Made by a program: the position numbers and the translations under genes. Source: an uncultured Flavobacterium sp. (GTDB taxonomy: Bacteria; Bacteroidota; Bacteroidia; Flavobacteriales; Flavobacteriaceae). From it: 64,000 nucleotides of DNA. The notes under the pieces are model-generated. The model was not told the DNA's origin and searched no databases. It saw only the letters and a program-made list of their open reading frames with translations. Each line of letters opens with the position of its first letter. Position 1 is the stretch's first letter. Of the stretch, positions 7,676 to 16,370 are shown one piece after another. The stretch is from NCBI RefSeq assembly GCF_946478785.1, contig NZ_CAMLDD010000007.1, forward strand, positions 1-64,000, written 5' to 3'.

Positions 7676-8356
7676 CTAATTAGCCAAGTATATTCTACTT
7701 GATTTATCAGATTCAAGATTCACAACCATACTGCTTGGACAATCAAAAGTAGAGGTGTTTTTTATTTTTCCTGATATGCTTTTTACATTTTTTTTAGAAT
7801 CGATATTCAATTGTGTTTTATCTAATTTCACATCTATTTTATCCAGTTTTTTACCTTCTAAAAAAACATAAGAATCCCGACCTTCAACATACAATAAAGC
7901 TACTTTCGTAAATCCCCTCCATTCTAAATGTGATTTTCTAATGGCAAGATTTAAAGTATCAGCCTGAAGCCCTAACAATCGAATAACTGAGTTTTCTTTA
8001 GCCACAATACTTTTCGTGTTTATACAAAAAACTTCCGTTACATTTTTAGTATGTATCACTTCGTCTTTTTTTAATTCTTTCGAAGAGATAAAAAGTGTAT
8101 CGTTCCGAACTTCAAAAGATGTAATATTAGGGACAGTACCTTTCAAATAAAGCTGATGGGCTTTGTTTTCTTTACCACTTTTTAAATTAAAAATGGTGCC
8201 AGGCTCAGCAACTACTACAGAAAAAGAAGACAACGGTTTCTCTTCACTTAAAAAATTGGTTGGATTATCATAGTATTTTGAACCCATATACAGTAAGATA
8301 ATACCGCTAAAAAGAAAGATTAAGAAAGAGGTGATTATGATATTACTTGTTTTCAT
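7676..8356 (-). CDS. membrane-anchored protein, DUF2807-like, in ABC operon
   Basis: This 226-residue protein has an N-terminal anchor (about 6-25) and an extracytoplasmic beta-rich domain with repeating short strands (SVIRLLG, TLNLAIRKSHLEWRG, ALLYVEG). The pattern resembles the DUF2807 / auto-transporter adhesin head family, but the typical glycine-rich core is weak, so this is tentative. It follows the GntR gene by 71 bp and shares the downstream terminator, making it the last gene of the operon. The role is unknown; envelope-stress or surface sensing is only a guess. Confidence 0.65.
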   Translation of the reverse strand: MKTSNIIITSFLIFLFSGIILLYMGSKYYDNPTNFLSEEKPLSSFSVVVAEPGTIFNLKSGKENKAHQLYLKGTVPNITSFEVRNDTLFISSKELKKDEVIHTKNVTEVFCINTKSIVAKENSVIRLLGLQADTLNLAIRKSHLEWRGFTKVALLYVEGRDSYVFLEGKKLDKIDVKLDKTQLNIDSKKNVKSISGKIKNTSTFDCPSSMVVNLESDKSSRIYLAN

Positions 8357-8427
8357 ATTTGTAATTTTATTGGTTAAAGGTCAAATATATTATTGCCATT
8401 ATTGATTTATTTTTGCTTTGTTACAAG

Positions 8428-8811
8428 TTATTTTTTGGCGATTTCATCATCGTTATTTTTAATAGCTGCTAATAATTCATTTAAATCGGTACTATTAAGC
8501 TGCAGTAATTTTACTTTAAGAATAAAATCCGGCAGGTCCTGACCAAAAAAATTTGCCTTTTCATTCATCTTTATCAATTCCAATGCTTTTTCAGAAACAA
8601 AAAAGCCGATTCCTCTTTTATTGTCAAAAATTTGGGTTTCCTGCAAATTAGCGTAAGCACGCATGACTGTGTTATGATTGACTTCAAATTCTGCTGCTAA
8701 ATCCCGAACCGAAACCACCCGATTGCCCGCTTTCAGTTGTCCTTCTAAAATTTGTTGGCAAAGGTTATCTACTATTTGGAGATATATTCCTTTTGTTGAT
8801 TTAAAATCCAT
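8428..8811 (-). CDS. GntR-family regulator, YtrA-type
   Basis: This 127-residue regulator has a GntR winged helix at about residues 9-75 (VRDLAAEFEVNHNTVMRAYANLQ, then KRGIGFFV) and only a short C-terminal helical tail of about 45 residues. That is the architecture of the YtrA subfamily, which controls ABC-transporter operons. It starts one base after the permease stop and so is co-translated. The palindrome GTGTACTA-N6-TAGTACAC just upstream of the first gene (10477-10498) is the likely operator, giving an autoregulated loop (inference from family behaviour). Confidence 0.9.
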   Translation of the reverse strand: MDFKSTKGIYLQIVDNLCQQILEGQLKAGNRVVSVRDLAAEFEVNHNTVMRAYANLQETQIFDNKRGIGFFVSEKALELIKMNEKANFFGQDLPDFILKVKLLQLNSTDLNELLAAIKNNDDEIAKK

Positions 8812-8812
8812 A

Positions 8813-9634
8813 TTAAGCCTCCTTTTCTTTTAATTTAAAATAAGCTATCACAAAAAAGAATATCCAGGAAAGCATCGATAGGGCTAAAAAGAATACTTCA
8901 TAACTAGATAGGTATTCTGTTACAGCATACTCTTTTAATTGAATATCAAAACCATGGGTTTCATTAGGATAAAAAATATTCGATAATAGCATTGAGAATG
9001 AAATAGAAATAAGCAAAATAACGATTGAAAGAATTACTGTTTTTACCAAAGCATAATGTTTGAAATATGTTGCACCTGCAAAAAGATAAGCTCCGTAAGA
9101 AAACAAACCAAAAATCCCAAATAATATCTGCCAGACATCCCAAATTTGATTAGGCCATCTCGTAATCACAAAACGAAATTCAAAATAAGGAATTAAGGAA
9201 GGATCCAAGCCCGATTCTCCAGCAGTTAAAGAAGCTTTAGCTAAACGAATTGCAATCCAAAATATAATTAATGCAATAGGAATAAACAATCCAAATCTAA
9301 TTAGAAACTGGAGTATTAATTTTTCAAGAGTTGAACCTGGATTCAGTAAATAATTCCCCGATTTAATTTTATCTGTCAAATCAGGAAATGCCGTACCAAC
9401 TATAACACCAACTAAGATCATATAAAATGCGAAACTAATCATGTAATTTTGATATATTAAATATTTGAATTCAATCATATTATATTTACTAACATTAAGA
9501 AACCAATAACTTAATAAATAGGTTACAAGTCCTAATCCTAAAATAGTGAGAAGATATTTTGTTTTATTGATTAGTAAATCCTGCTTCAATAAACAGCCAA
9601 ATCTCTTTAAATTAAAATAGTTATTAAACGACAT
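8813..9634 (-). CDS. ABC transporter permease
   Basis: This 273-residue protein has six hydrophobic segments and a short basic N-terminus. It overlaps the 3' end of the ATPase gene by 11 bp and abuts the GntR gene. No sequence motif gives the substrate. YtrA-regulated exporters of this size in other bacteria respond to cell-wall-active compounds, which is a family-level hint only. Confidence 0.8.
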   Translation of the reverse strand: MSFNNYFNLKRFGCLLKQDLLINKTKYLLTILGLGLVTYLLSYWFLNVSKYNMIEFKYLIYQNYMISFAFYMILVGVIVGTAFPDLTDKIKSGNYLLNPGSTLEKLILQFLIRFGLFIPIALIIFWIAIRLAKASLTAGESGLDPSLIPYFEFRFVITRWPNQIWDVWQILFGIFGLFSYGAYLFAGATYFKHYALVKTVILSIVILLISISFSMLLSNIFYPNETHGFDIQLKEYAVTEYLSSYEVFFLALSMLSWIFFFVIAYFKLKEKEA

Positions 9635-10460
9635 GATTTTCTGATTTTAAGGTTACTTTATTGATGATTGCGTTAAAAAGCAATTCGATATCTATTTCCG
9701 TTTCTTCCAGTTGACTAGCTTCCATCATGATGCGATAGCCTCCAAGACATTTCTCTTGATATATAGGACTTTCAATATCTGATAAGCTTGAAACTGTTTT
9801 AAATTGCAATTGCTGACTGATGGTAAATACCGATTCGTTATAAACTATGTTTCCTCCGTCAAGCACTACAATAGTATCAATTACCGTTTCTATATCTTTT
9901 ACCTGATGGGTTGATATTAAAACCAATTGTTCATCGGAAACAGAACTCACCAATATTTTTCGAAACAAACTCTTAGATGGAATATCCAGACCATTTGTTG
10001 GCTCATCCAGAATCAGCAAACTACAATTGGTGGATAGAGCAAAGGCAATAAGGAATTTTTTGCGCTGTCCATGTGAAAGTCCGTTCAGATTTTTTTTAGG
10101 ATCTAATTCGAATTCCTGTATAATGCGATTCATTTTTTCATAATCGAATTTTGGATACAGAGGAGCTGTTGCTTTCAAATAAACTGCAATGCTTATTGAA
10201 GGAAACGAAAACTCTTCGGATACCATATAGATGTCCGACAAAAAATTGGGCAATCTATCAAAGGGCTTAAAACCTTTAATCACTAATTCCCCCGTTTGTG
10301 GTTTAAGCAAACCAGAAATTAATTTAAGTAATGTGGATTTGCCAGCACCATTCTTGCCCAATAATCCCACAATACTTCCTTTTCCCTGCTGGAAAGACAA
10401 ATCAGTAAACAAAGCATCTTGCTTTTTGTACTGAAAAGTTAAATGTTGAATATTTATCAT
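9624..10460 (-). CDS. ABC transporter ATP-binding protein
   Basis: This 278-residue ATPase has Walker A GKNGAGKST (35-43), a signature region LSHGQRKKF (about 133), Walker B LLILDEPTNGLD (about 155) and an H-loop STHQ. The signature reads LSHGQ rather than LSGGQ, a common variant. It is the first gene of the operon ATPase, permease, GntR, anchored protein, with the palindromic operator 17 bp upstream of its ATG. The C-terminal about 70 residues are an extension after the nucleotide-binding fold. Confidence 0.9.
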   Translation of the reverse strand: MINIQHLTFQYKKQDALFTDLSFQQGKGSIVGLLGKNGAGKSTLLKLISGLLKPQTGELVIKGFKPFDRLPNFLSDIYMVSEEFSFPSISIAVYLKATAPLYPKFDYEKMNRIIQEFELDPKKNLNGLSHGQRKKFLIAFALSTNCSLLILDEPTNGLDIPSKSLFRKILVSSVSDEQLVLISTHQVKDIETVIDTIVVLDGGNIVYNESVFTISQQLQFKTVSSLSDIESPIYQEKCLGGYRIMMEASQLEETEIDIELLFNAIINKVTLKSENHVV

Positions 10461-10476
10461 ATAATATATTTTATTA

Positions 10477-10498
10477 GTGTACTAGTTTTGTAGTACAC
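10477..10498. promoter_or_regulatory. GntR/YtrA-type operator
   Basis: GTGTACTA and TAGTACAC are perfect 8-bp arms around GTTTTG. The site is 17-38 bp upstream of the ATPase start codon. AGTGTA...TACAC half-sites are also what I recall for YtrA sites in Bacillus, supporting the GntR protein at 8428-8811 as ligand. Confidence 0.65.
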
Positions 10499-10630
10499 AA
10501 AGAAAAGAAAACTTTTCTAATAAACAATTAATTTTAAAAAAAATCTTACTTAGCATATTTATTATACTCTTTTTTTAAAACTTTTAAACAAATACAACTT
10601 AAATACTACAAAGTTTTTTGAGGATAAAAA

Positions 10631-10768
10631 CGGCACGGTCTAATTAACTACGAGCTGCGTGAGGGATAGGAATTAGCTACCGAAGTAGCATGGATAGCCC
10701 GACCGTATTTGCGAAAGGCGCGCATAAGCGGTATGTTAAATAGCGCCTTTTGTAAATACGGTCACGCC
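10631..10768. repeat. GC-richer structured intergenic element
   Basis: This stretch of about 140 bp is clearly richer in G and C than its surroundings and has strong dyads. A 21-bp stem with two G-U pairs joins 10701-10721 and 10743-10763 around a 21-base loop. A 5-bp stem GCTAC/GTAGC closes on the tetraloop CGAA (10676-10689). CTAATT/AATTAG pair across 10640-10676. A second ACGGTC at 10635-10640 could compete with the long stem. No open reading frame uses it. I recall similar GTGAGGGAT...AGCCC elements recurring between genes in Flavobacteriaceae, so a dispersed repeat or small RNA is the best guess. The rest of the gap 10499-10630 shows nothing. Confidence 0.55.
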
Positions 10769-10783
10769 CAGATAACAAACAAT

Positions 10784-10809
10784 AAAGCCCATTCGAATGA
10801 ACAGGCTTT
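10784..10809. terminator. terminator after CorA-type gene
   Basis: An 11-bp stem on the minus strand (two G-U pairs) with loop ATTC lies just beyond the stop at 10833. A T-rich stretch follows on the plus side, less on the minus side. Confidence 0.6.
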
Positions 10810-10832
10810 GCTATTTTATTTTTGATTTTCTA

Positions 10833-11759
10833 TTAAAACCATCTTCTTCTTTTGAATAAAAACACTCCAAAAGCTGACAATAAAACCGAAACTAAAAGAA
10901 GAATCCAGATACCATATTTACTTTCTTCAAGACCATTTGGAACGTTCATACCGTACAAACTGGCAATTAGTGTTGGGATCATTAAAATGATAGAAATCGA
11001 TGTCATTTGTTTCATGATGTTATTCATATTATTCGAAATTACCGAAGCATAAGCATCCATCATTCCGGTTAAGATATTGCTGTAAATATTGGCAGTGTCC
11101 TGCGCCTGACTTAACTCTATTTCGACATCTTCGAGCAAATCTGAATCATAGTCTGCTTTGTGGGCCTTTAAGTTTTTAATGCGTTGAAATAAAACATCGT
11201 TTGCTTTTAAGGAGGTGATAAAGAATACCAGACATTTTTCGATTTGAAGCAATGCCTGCAATTCTTCATTTTTAATGGATTTTTCCAAATTATCTTCGGC
11301 GAGTTTTATTTTTTGATTGACTTGTTTCAGGTATTTTAAATACCATACGCTTGAAGAAAGCAGTAATCGCAAAACCAAATCTGGATTGTCTTTTATTTCG
11401 ATATTTTTACGCTGTGAGTACAAAACAAAATCAGAGATGATTTCTGTTTTGTAAAAAGTGATGGTTACGCATATTTCATCTTTAAAAATGACCCCAAGCG
11501 GAATGGTTTGAAAAGGTAATTTTACATCGTCGCTTTTTATAGGAACGCGCATGATAATTAAAGTCCACCCGTCTTCGATTTCGATACGTGGTCTTTCGTC
11601 GATATCTTCGATATCATTGTAAAAGGCTTCGGGAATTTGAAGTTCTGCGAGTAAGTAATCCTTTTCTGTTTCTGTTGGGACTTCGATATTGATCCAGCAG
11701 TTTGGCGTCCATTTTGGGATTTGGATTAATCCGTTGTTGTTTGAGTAAAAGACTTTCAT
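10833..11759 (-). CDS. corA: CorA-type Mg2+/Co2+ transporter
   Basis: This 308-residue protein has the CorA plan: a soluble N-terminal domain (about 1-235) with a long helical stalk, then two C-terminal membrane helices. The hallmark YGMN motif lies at the end of the first helix (SLYGMNVPNG, about residue 268), and the C-terminus is basic (FKRRRWF). It should form a pentameric inner-membrane channel for divalent cations. The gene stands alone with its own terminator. The chromosome may have other CorA paralogues, so the physiological ion is not certain. Confidence 0.9.
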   Translation of the reverse strand: MKVFYSNNNGLIQIPKWTPNCWINIEVPTETEKDYLLAELQIPEAFYNDIEDIDERPRIEIEDGWTLIIMRVPIKSDDVKLPFQTIPLGVIFKDEICVTITFYKTEIISDFVLYSQRKNIEIKDNPDLVLRLLLSSSVWYLKYLKQVNQKIKLAEDNLEKSIKNEELQALLQIEKCLVFFITSLKANDVLFQRIKNLKAHKADYDSDLLEDVEIELSQAQDTANIYSNILTGMMDAYASVISNNMNNIMKQMTSISIILMIPTLIASLYGMNVPNGLEESKYGIWILLLVSVLLSAFGVFLFKRRRWF

Positions 11760-11926
11760 TTCAAAATACAGGTGTTTATTGCAGCATTTTGAAATTTCAA
11801 AAGCTACTTTAATTTAATACTAACGAATCATAATCGTCCATTTGGAGAAGTGTTTTTTAAGTGGTGCAAAAGTATCTTTTATTATCAAGAACCGAAATTT
11901 TAAACTATTAATTATATATTAAAAAC

Positions 11927-11957
11927 AACAAAGCCCGCTAAATAAGCAGGCTTTGTT
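11927..11957 (-). terminator. terminator after folD
   Basis: A stem of 9 bp (AACAAAGCC with its complement), one mismatch and 3 more bp lies directly downstream of folD. Confidence 0.7.
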
Positions 11958-11975
11958 TATAAATTGTTTGCAGGA

Positions 11976-12860
11976 TTATTTTCCTGCACTTCTCATTTTA
12001 CGAGCTAGCAATGTATTTTTCAATAACATTGCGATTGTCATTGGCCCTACTCCACCCGGAACCGGTGTGATAAATGATGATTTTTTGCTTACTCCGTCAA
12101 AATCAACATCTCCTTTTATTACATACCCTTTTGGATTTGATGCATCGTCTACACGGGTAATTCCAACATCTACGATAACGACTCCGTCTTTAACCATATC
12201 TGCCTTTAAAAATTCAGGAACTCCTAAAGCTGTAATGATAATATCGGCGTTTTTAGTAAATTCTGCTAAGTTTTTAGTTCGGCTGTGTGTCAGGGTAACG
12301 GTTGAATCACCAGGATTTCCTTTACGACTCATTAAAATACTCATTGGACGTCCTACGATGTGGCTTCTTCCAATCACTACAGTATGTTTTCCTGAAGTTT
12401 CTACTTTGTAACGTTCAAGCAATTCCATAATTCCAAATGGAGTTGCAGGAATGAAACTTTCCATTTCCAATGCCATTCTTCCAAAGTTTGTTGGGTGAAA
12501 ACCATCAACATCTTTATCAGGATCGATTGCTAAAAGAATTTTTTGTTCATCAATATGTTTTGGCAAAGGCAACTGAACGATATATCCGTCAAGATTATCA
12601 TCTTCGTTTAGTTCTTTGATTTTAGCTAGCAACTCTTCTTCGGTAATGTCTTCCGGTAAACTTACTAAAGTAGAATCGAAACCAATTTGCTGACACGATT
12701 TTACTTTACTTCCTACGTAAGTTAAACTTGCTCCGTTGGTTCCCACAATAACGGCTGCTAAATGAGGCACTTTTCCTCCGGCTGCTTTTATCGATTGAAC
12801 TTCGGCTGCAATCTCATTTTTAATATCTTCAGATGTTTTTTTACCGTCTAGTATTTGCAT
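11976..12860 (-). CDS. folD: methylenetetrahydrofolate dehydrogenase / cyclohydrolase
   Basis: This is a 294-residue bifunctional FolD, which interconverts 5,10-methylene-, methenyl- and 10-formyl-tetrahydrofolate in the cytoplasm. The catalytic lysine is in the YVGSKVKSC segment. QLPLPKH (about residue 95) and the NADP-site GRSHIVGRP (about 165) are present, as is the terminal signature PGGVGPMT. Length is normal. It is downstream of ffh on the same strand, but a strong terminator between the two suggests separate transcription. Confidence 0.95.
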   Translation of the reverse strand: MQILDGKKTSEDIKNEIAAEVQSIKAAGGKVPHLAAVIVGTNGASLTYVGSKVKSCQQIGFDSTLVSLPEDITEEELLAKIKELNEDDNLDGYIVQLPLPKHIDEQKILLAIDPDKDVDGFHPTNFGRMALEMESFIPATPFGIMELLERYKVETSGKHTVVIGRSHIVGRPMSILMSRKGNPGDSTVTLTHSRTKNLAEFTKNADIIITALGVPEFLKADMVKDGVVIVDVGITRVDDASNPKGYVIKGDVDFDGVSKKSSFITPVPGGVGPMTIAMLLKNTLLARKMRSAGK

Positions 12861-12931
12861 TTCTATTAAGTTAAATATTTTGTGTTAGAAGTGAGAAGTT
12901 TCAAAAAACTGAAACTTATTTTATTTTAATT

Positions 12932-12985
12932 AAAAAGTTTCAAGCTTTAGCCTCATAACCTGAAACCTTAAACTTGAAACTTTTT
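12932..12985 (-). terminator. terminator after ffh
   Basis: Thirteen-base arms AAAAAGTTTCAAG and complement (12932-12944, 12973-12985) lie immediately past the ffh stop. The right arm ends in T-runs on the minus strand. Confidence 0.75.
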
Positions 12986-12989
12986 TATA

Positions 12990-14342
12990 TTATCTCGGCA
13001 TTCCTCCTGGCATTCCTTTCATGCCTCCCATCATTTTCATCAGGTTTTTTCCGCCAGGTCCCTGCATCATTTTCATCATTTTGCTCATTTGCTCAAACTG
13101 CTTCATCAACTGATTTACCTGCTCGACTTTGGTTCCGGAACCTTTAGCGATTCTGGCCTTCCTTTTTACATCGATAATTGCAGGCTTGCTCCTTTCGATT
13201 GGTGTCATCGAGTGAATGATTGCTTCAATATGTTTGAAAGCATCATCTTCGATTTCTACATCTTTCATGGCTTTTGAAGCTCCTGGAATCATTCCGACCA
13301 GGTCTTTCATATTACCCATTTTCTTTACTTGTTGAATCTGCGTTAGGAAATCATCAAAACCAAATTCGTTTTTAGCGATTTTCTTTTGAAGTTTTCTGGC
13401 TTCTTCTTCATCAAATTGTTCCTGAGCTCTTTCTACAAGCGACACAACGTCACCCATACCAAGGATACGCTCTGCCATACGATCCGGATAGAAAACATCA
13501 ATTGCTTCCATCTTTTCGCCTGTACCTACAAATTTGATTGGTTTGTTTACAACCGATTTAATAGATATTGCAGCTCCACCACGAGTATCACCATCTAATT
13601 TTGTTAAAATAACTCCATCAAAATTTAATATATCGTTGAAAGCTTTTGCTGTATTTACAGCATCTTGTCCTGTCATAGAATCAACAACGAACAATGTTTC
13701 CTGAGGCTGAATTGCTTTGTGTACACGCGCAATTTCGTCCATCATTTCCTGATCTACAGCCAAACGTCCGGCCGTATCGACAATAACTACATTAAAACCG
13801 TTTGCCTTGGCATGTTTGATTGCGTTTTGAGCAATTTCTACAGGATTTTTATTTTCCGGCTCCGAGTAAACCTCAACACCTATTTGGTCTCCCACAACAT
13901 GCAACTGATTAATCGCCGCAGGACGGTAGATATCACAAGCTACCAAAAGTGGTTTTTTATTTTTCTTAGTCTTTAAAAAGTTGGCTAATTTTCCTGAGAA
14001 AGTCGTTTTACCAGAACCTTGCAATCCTGACATTAAGATCACAGATGGAGTTCCTGAAAGATTAATTCCGGCAACATCACCACCCATTAATTCAGTCAAC
14101 TCATCTTTTACCAGCTTCACCAATAATTGTCCTGGCTGAAGGGTTGTTAAAACATCCTGACCAATTGCTTTTTCTTTTACTTTGGTTGTAAAATCTTTGG
14201 CAATTTTAAAGTTAACATCGGCATCTAATAAGGCACGACGAACTTCTTTTAAGGTATCGGCAACGTTTACTTCTGTAATTTTACCGTGTCCTTTTAATAT
14301 ATGGAACGCTTTATCTAACTTATCACTTAAATTATCAAACAT
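12990..14342 (-). CDS. ffh: signal recognition particle protein Ffh
   Basis: This 450-residue SRP54 homologue binds 4.5S RNA and signal sequences and delivers ribosomes to FtsY. The N domain (1-90) precedes the GTPase domain with P-loop GLQGSGKTT (106-114), DTAGR and TKLDGDTRGG. The methionine-rich M domain (about 330-450) ends in a run of Met, Gly and Pro. Its promoter is one of the best in the window: a TTTG and TATATTTG pair with a 19-bp spacer at 14368-14398. Confidence 0.97.
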   Translation of the reverse strand: MFDNLSDKLDKAFHILKGHGKITEVNVADTLKEVRRALLDADVNFKIAKDFTTKVKEKAIGQDVLTTLQPGQLLVKLVKDELTELMGGDVAGINLSGTPSVILMSGLQGSGKTTFSGKLANFLKTKKNKKPLLVACDIYRPAAINQLHVVGDQIGVEVYSEPENKNPVEIAQNAIKHAKANGFNVVIVDTAGRLAVDQEMMDEIARVHKAIQPQETLFVVDSMTGQDAVNTAKAFNDILNFDGVILTKLDGDTRGGAAISIKSVVNKPIKFVGTGEKMEAIDVFYPDRMAERILGMGDVVSLVERAQEQFDEEEARKLQKKIAKNEFGFDDFLTQIQQVKKMGNMKDLVGMIPGASKAMKDVEIEDDAFKHIEAIIHSMTPIERSKPAIIDVKRKARIAKGSGTKVEQVNQLMKQFEQMSKMMKMMQGPGGKNLMKMMGGMKGMPGGMPR

Positions 14343-14367
14343 AATTTTGTTTTCTTTTATTGAAGTG

Positions 14368-14398
14368 CAAATATAAACTAAAGTTACAAAGTCACAAA
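14368..14398 (-). promoter_or_regulatory. ffh promoter, Bacteroidota consensus
   Basis: On the minus strand TTTG (14398-14395), then 19 bases, then TATATTTG (14375-14368), about 25 bases ahead of the ffh ATG. The spacing equals that of the three tRNA promoters in this window. Confidence 0.7.
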
Positions 14399-14433
14399 GT
14401 CAGCAACTTGTAAAATTTAATGAATATCAATAA

Positions 14434-14460
14434 AAAAACCAGCTTAACTAACTGGTTTTT
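14434..14460 (-). terminator. terminator after lipoprotein gene
   Basis: Nine-bp stem AAAAACCAG / CTGGTTTTT with a 9-base loop, ending in a T-run on the minus strand. Confidence 0.7.
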
Positions 14461-14504
14461 GTTATACTCTATAATTCTGATGCTAATAGTGTTCTCTTAT
14501 AAAT

Positions 14505-15524
14505 TTATTTTTTTTCAAAATAAAGATAGTTACTGTTAGTTATGTCGCGAAAGCGTATTACAGAATTATTATATTCAAATAATACCCAGCTATAATCTAA
14601 TTTATGAAGCAGTAATGAACTGTAACTAAAGTATATTTTGAACTCTTTGGCCCCGTTTACTATATTACAATTCCATTGTCCTGTGGCAGAAACTCCATCT
14701 TTTGTAGCAACCACAGTTTTGTCATTTTTAAAAACAAATTCATATCCATTATAGGAAGAAGTTTCATCTGAATCCTTAAAAAAATAAGCAATCTTCCAGG
14801 AACCATTAGTTATTGCTTCTGTAAAATCAAGCGATACAATGTTGTTTTCTGAGCAATTGTCAATTGCATATTTAATTGCATTTTCGAACTCTAAATTATT
14901 TGTTATCGATTTTGTCTGATTATTATAATCTGTTATTGAAATAGGATAACTTAATGAAATATACTGGCTGGCGTTTAAATTTTTTATAAAATTAAAAAAA
15001 GCCTGATCATTAGGTATAGAAACAGAACTTGCAGTCTGATTATAACTATTGTAAATATTAATTGTTATTGGATAATTGATATTTAAACCATTAATTTTAG
15101 ATAATAGATCAGGGTACATATTCCAATAATCTATTAGGGAATCAAAATCGGCCTGATCGGGAATCAATTTTTCTATATAATTATAATATACCATTGTTAC
15201 CGGAAAATCAATTTTTACAATATCATCATCAGTCGTATCTGCATTAATATTATCCAACACTTTTTGATAATCTGCGGTAGTATTTATGGCAATATTTGTA
15301 TTATTAACAGTAACTGTATAGGGCAGTTTTATAGTGCAATAGCTTGACCCGTCGATTACATTATCCTGGACTGTTTTTACCATGGCAACTCTTTGTAAAT
15401 AAGAAGTGAGCGGAGAAGCGTTCGTAACAGTCTGAGGATTATGCCCCTGTTCGTCTGTTTCGCTTTGGCAAGAGAATAAGAACAGAAAAGCCACTATTGA
15501 TAAATATTTATTAAAAGGGAACAT
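14505..15524 (-). CDS. lipoprotein with four internal repeats
   Basis: This 339-residue exported lipoprotein has a signal peptide with lipobox LFSC, so Cys is about residue 19. ATG 15524 is chosen because it gives a clean signal peptide; the upstream extension does not. After a linker, about four units of roughly 50-60 residues follow. Each has a hydrophobic strand ending in Pro (KLPYTVTV, KIDFPVTMVY, NINYPITINIY, SLSYPISITDY), then a short Asp/Asn-rich stretch and an F/L-containing helix (DFDSLIDYW, AFFNFI, EFENAI). The last 100 residues form a different beta-rich domain. The family is not recognised, and the gene stands alone. Confidence 0.75.
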   Translation of the reverse strand: MFPFNKYLSIVAFLFLFSCQSETDEQGHNPQTVTNASPLTSYLQRVAMVKTVQDNVIDGSSYCTIKLPYTVTVNNTNIAINTTADYQKVLDNINADTTDDDIVKIDFPVTMVYYNYIEKLIPDQADFDSLIDYWNMYPDLLSKINGLNINYPITINIYNSYNQTASSVSIPNDQAFFNFIKNLNASQYISLSYPISITDYNNQTKSITNNLEFENAIKYAIDNCSENNIVSLDFTEAITNGSWKIAYFFKDSDETSSYNGYEFVFKNDKTVVATKDGVSATGQWNCNIVNGAKEFKIYFSYSSLLLHKLDYSWVLFEYNNSVIRFRDITNSNYLYFEKK

Positions 15525-15737
15525 ATTTATATTTTTACAAAGGTAATAATTTAACAATCTGTTTGAGTAAATTACTCACCGGTTAATACATAATTAGGCT
15601 TATTTCCAACATCCGTAATCCTTTTTTTACAAAGAATAAATTATGTTAAAAATGAAAGTGGCTTGGGCAAAACCGGATTTAGAAATAATGAATAATTCAA
15701 AATGTCTATACATGAATAAAAACAATTTACTTCGCTT

Positions 15738-15746
15738 TTACCCTAC
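15738..15746 (-). promoter_or_regulatory. GTAGGGTAA motif near ECF sigma gene
   Basis: The nonamer GTAGGGTAA is on the minus strand, 55 bp before the sigma factor start. Two further copies lie on the plus strand at 16320 and 19867. It may be a regulatory element of this ECF locus or chance. Confidence 0.25.
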
Positions 15747-15800
15747 TTGATTTAAAAACAAATACTTTTGCAGATTCCAAATTGAAAGATAGCACTGCTA

Positions 15801-16316
15801 ATGCCAAATAAAAACCAATCAAATACCTGTAACGAAATCATTTTTTCGTCTTTTTTTAAAAGTCATATCAAAGCGCTTCGGAATTTTCTTTTTTACAAAT
15901 TTGGTAATAAAGATCAGGCAGAAGATGTAGCTCAGGAAGCCTTTATGAAACTTTGGCAGAACTGTGCTTCTGTACCTATAGAAAAAGCAAAATCATATGT
16001 TTATACGATTGCAAACAATAGTACTTTAAATGAAATCGCGCATCAAAAAGTGGTTTTGCGATATGAAAAAAGTTTTACTGCTTTAGACAGAACTAATGAA
16101 AGTCCCGAATTTGTTTTGGAAGAAAAACAATTCCAGGACAAACTTTTGAAAGCCATTGAAAGCCTGAATGAAAAACAGCGTGTGGCTTTTTTAATGCATC
16201 GAATTGACAAGAAAAAATACAGCGAAATTGCCGAAGCATTGAATATTAGCGTGAAAGCTGTAGAAAAACGCATTCATCTGGCTTTGTTAAGCTTACGCAA
16301 AGAAATTGATTTATAA
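15801..16316 (+). CDS. ECF RNA polymerase sigma factor
   Basis: This 171-residue group 4 sigma factor has region 2 at about 20-85 (DQAEDVAQEAFMKLWQN) and region 4 at about 110-165 (LNEKQRVAFLMHRIDKKKYSEIAEALNISVKAVEKRI). It is FecI-like and is followed by a FecR-type anti-sigma gene and a TonB receptor with an N-terminal STN domain. That is the classic surface-signalling trio, in which ligand binding at the receptor frees the sigma factor. It likely drives the downstream operon. The first about 10 residues are polar and variable. Confidence 0.92.
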   Translation: MPNKNQSNTCNEIIFSSFFKSHIKALRNFLFYKFGNKDQAEDVAQEAFMKLWQNCASVPIEKAKSYVYTIANNSTLNEIAHQKVVLRYEKSFTALDRTNESPEFVLEEKQFQDKLLKAIESLNEKQRVAFLMHRIDKKKYSEIAEALNISVKAVEKRIHLALLSLRKEIDL

Positions 16317-16319
16317 AAA

Positions 16320-16328
16320 GTAGGGTAA
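16320..16328 (+). promoter_or_regulatory. GTAGGGTAA motif between sigma and fecR
   Basis: This nonamer begins 4 bases after the sigma stop and 51 bases before the fecR ATG, and continues AATCC. The copy at 19867 is 58 bases before the next ATG and continues TCC. Similar placement suggests a promoter or leader element. Confidence 0.3.
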
Positions 16329-16370
16329 ATCCAGCCCAAATTGTTTAATGATATAATGCCACTAAATACA

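Noticed and set aside
12880..12989. Multiple GAAAC/GTTTC words that look like a short CRISPR
   Set aside because: Spacing is irregular and spacers are not unique; the words form the terminator of ffh.
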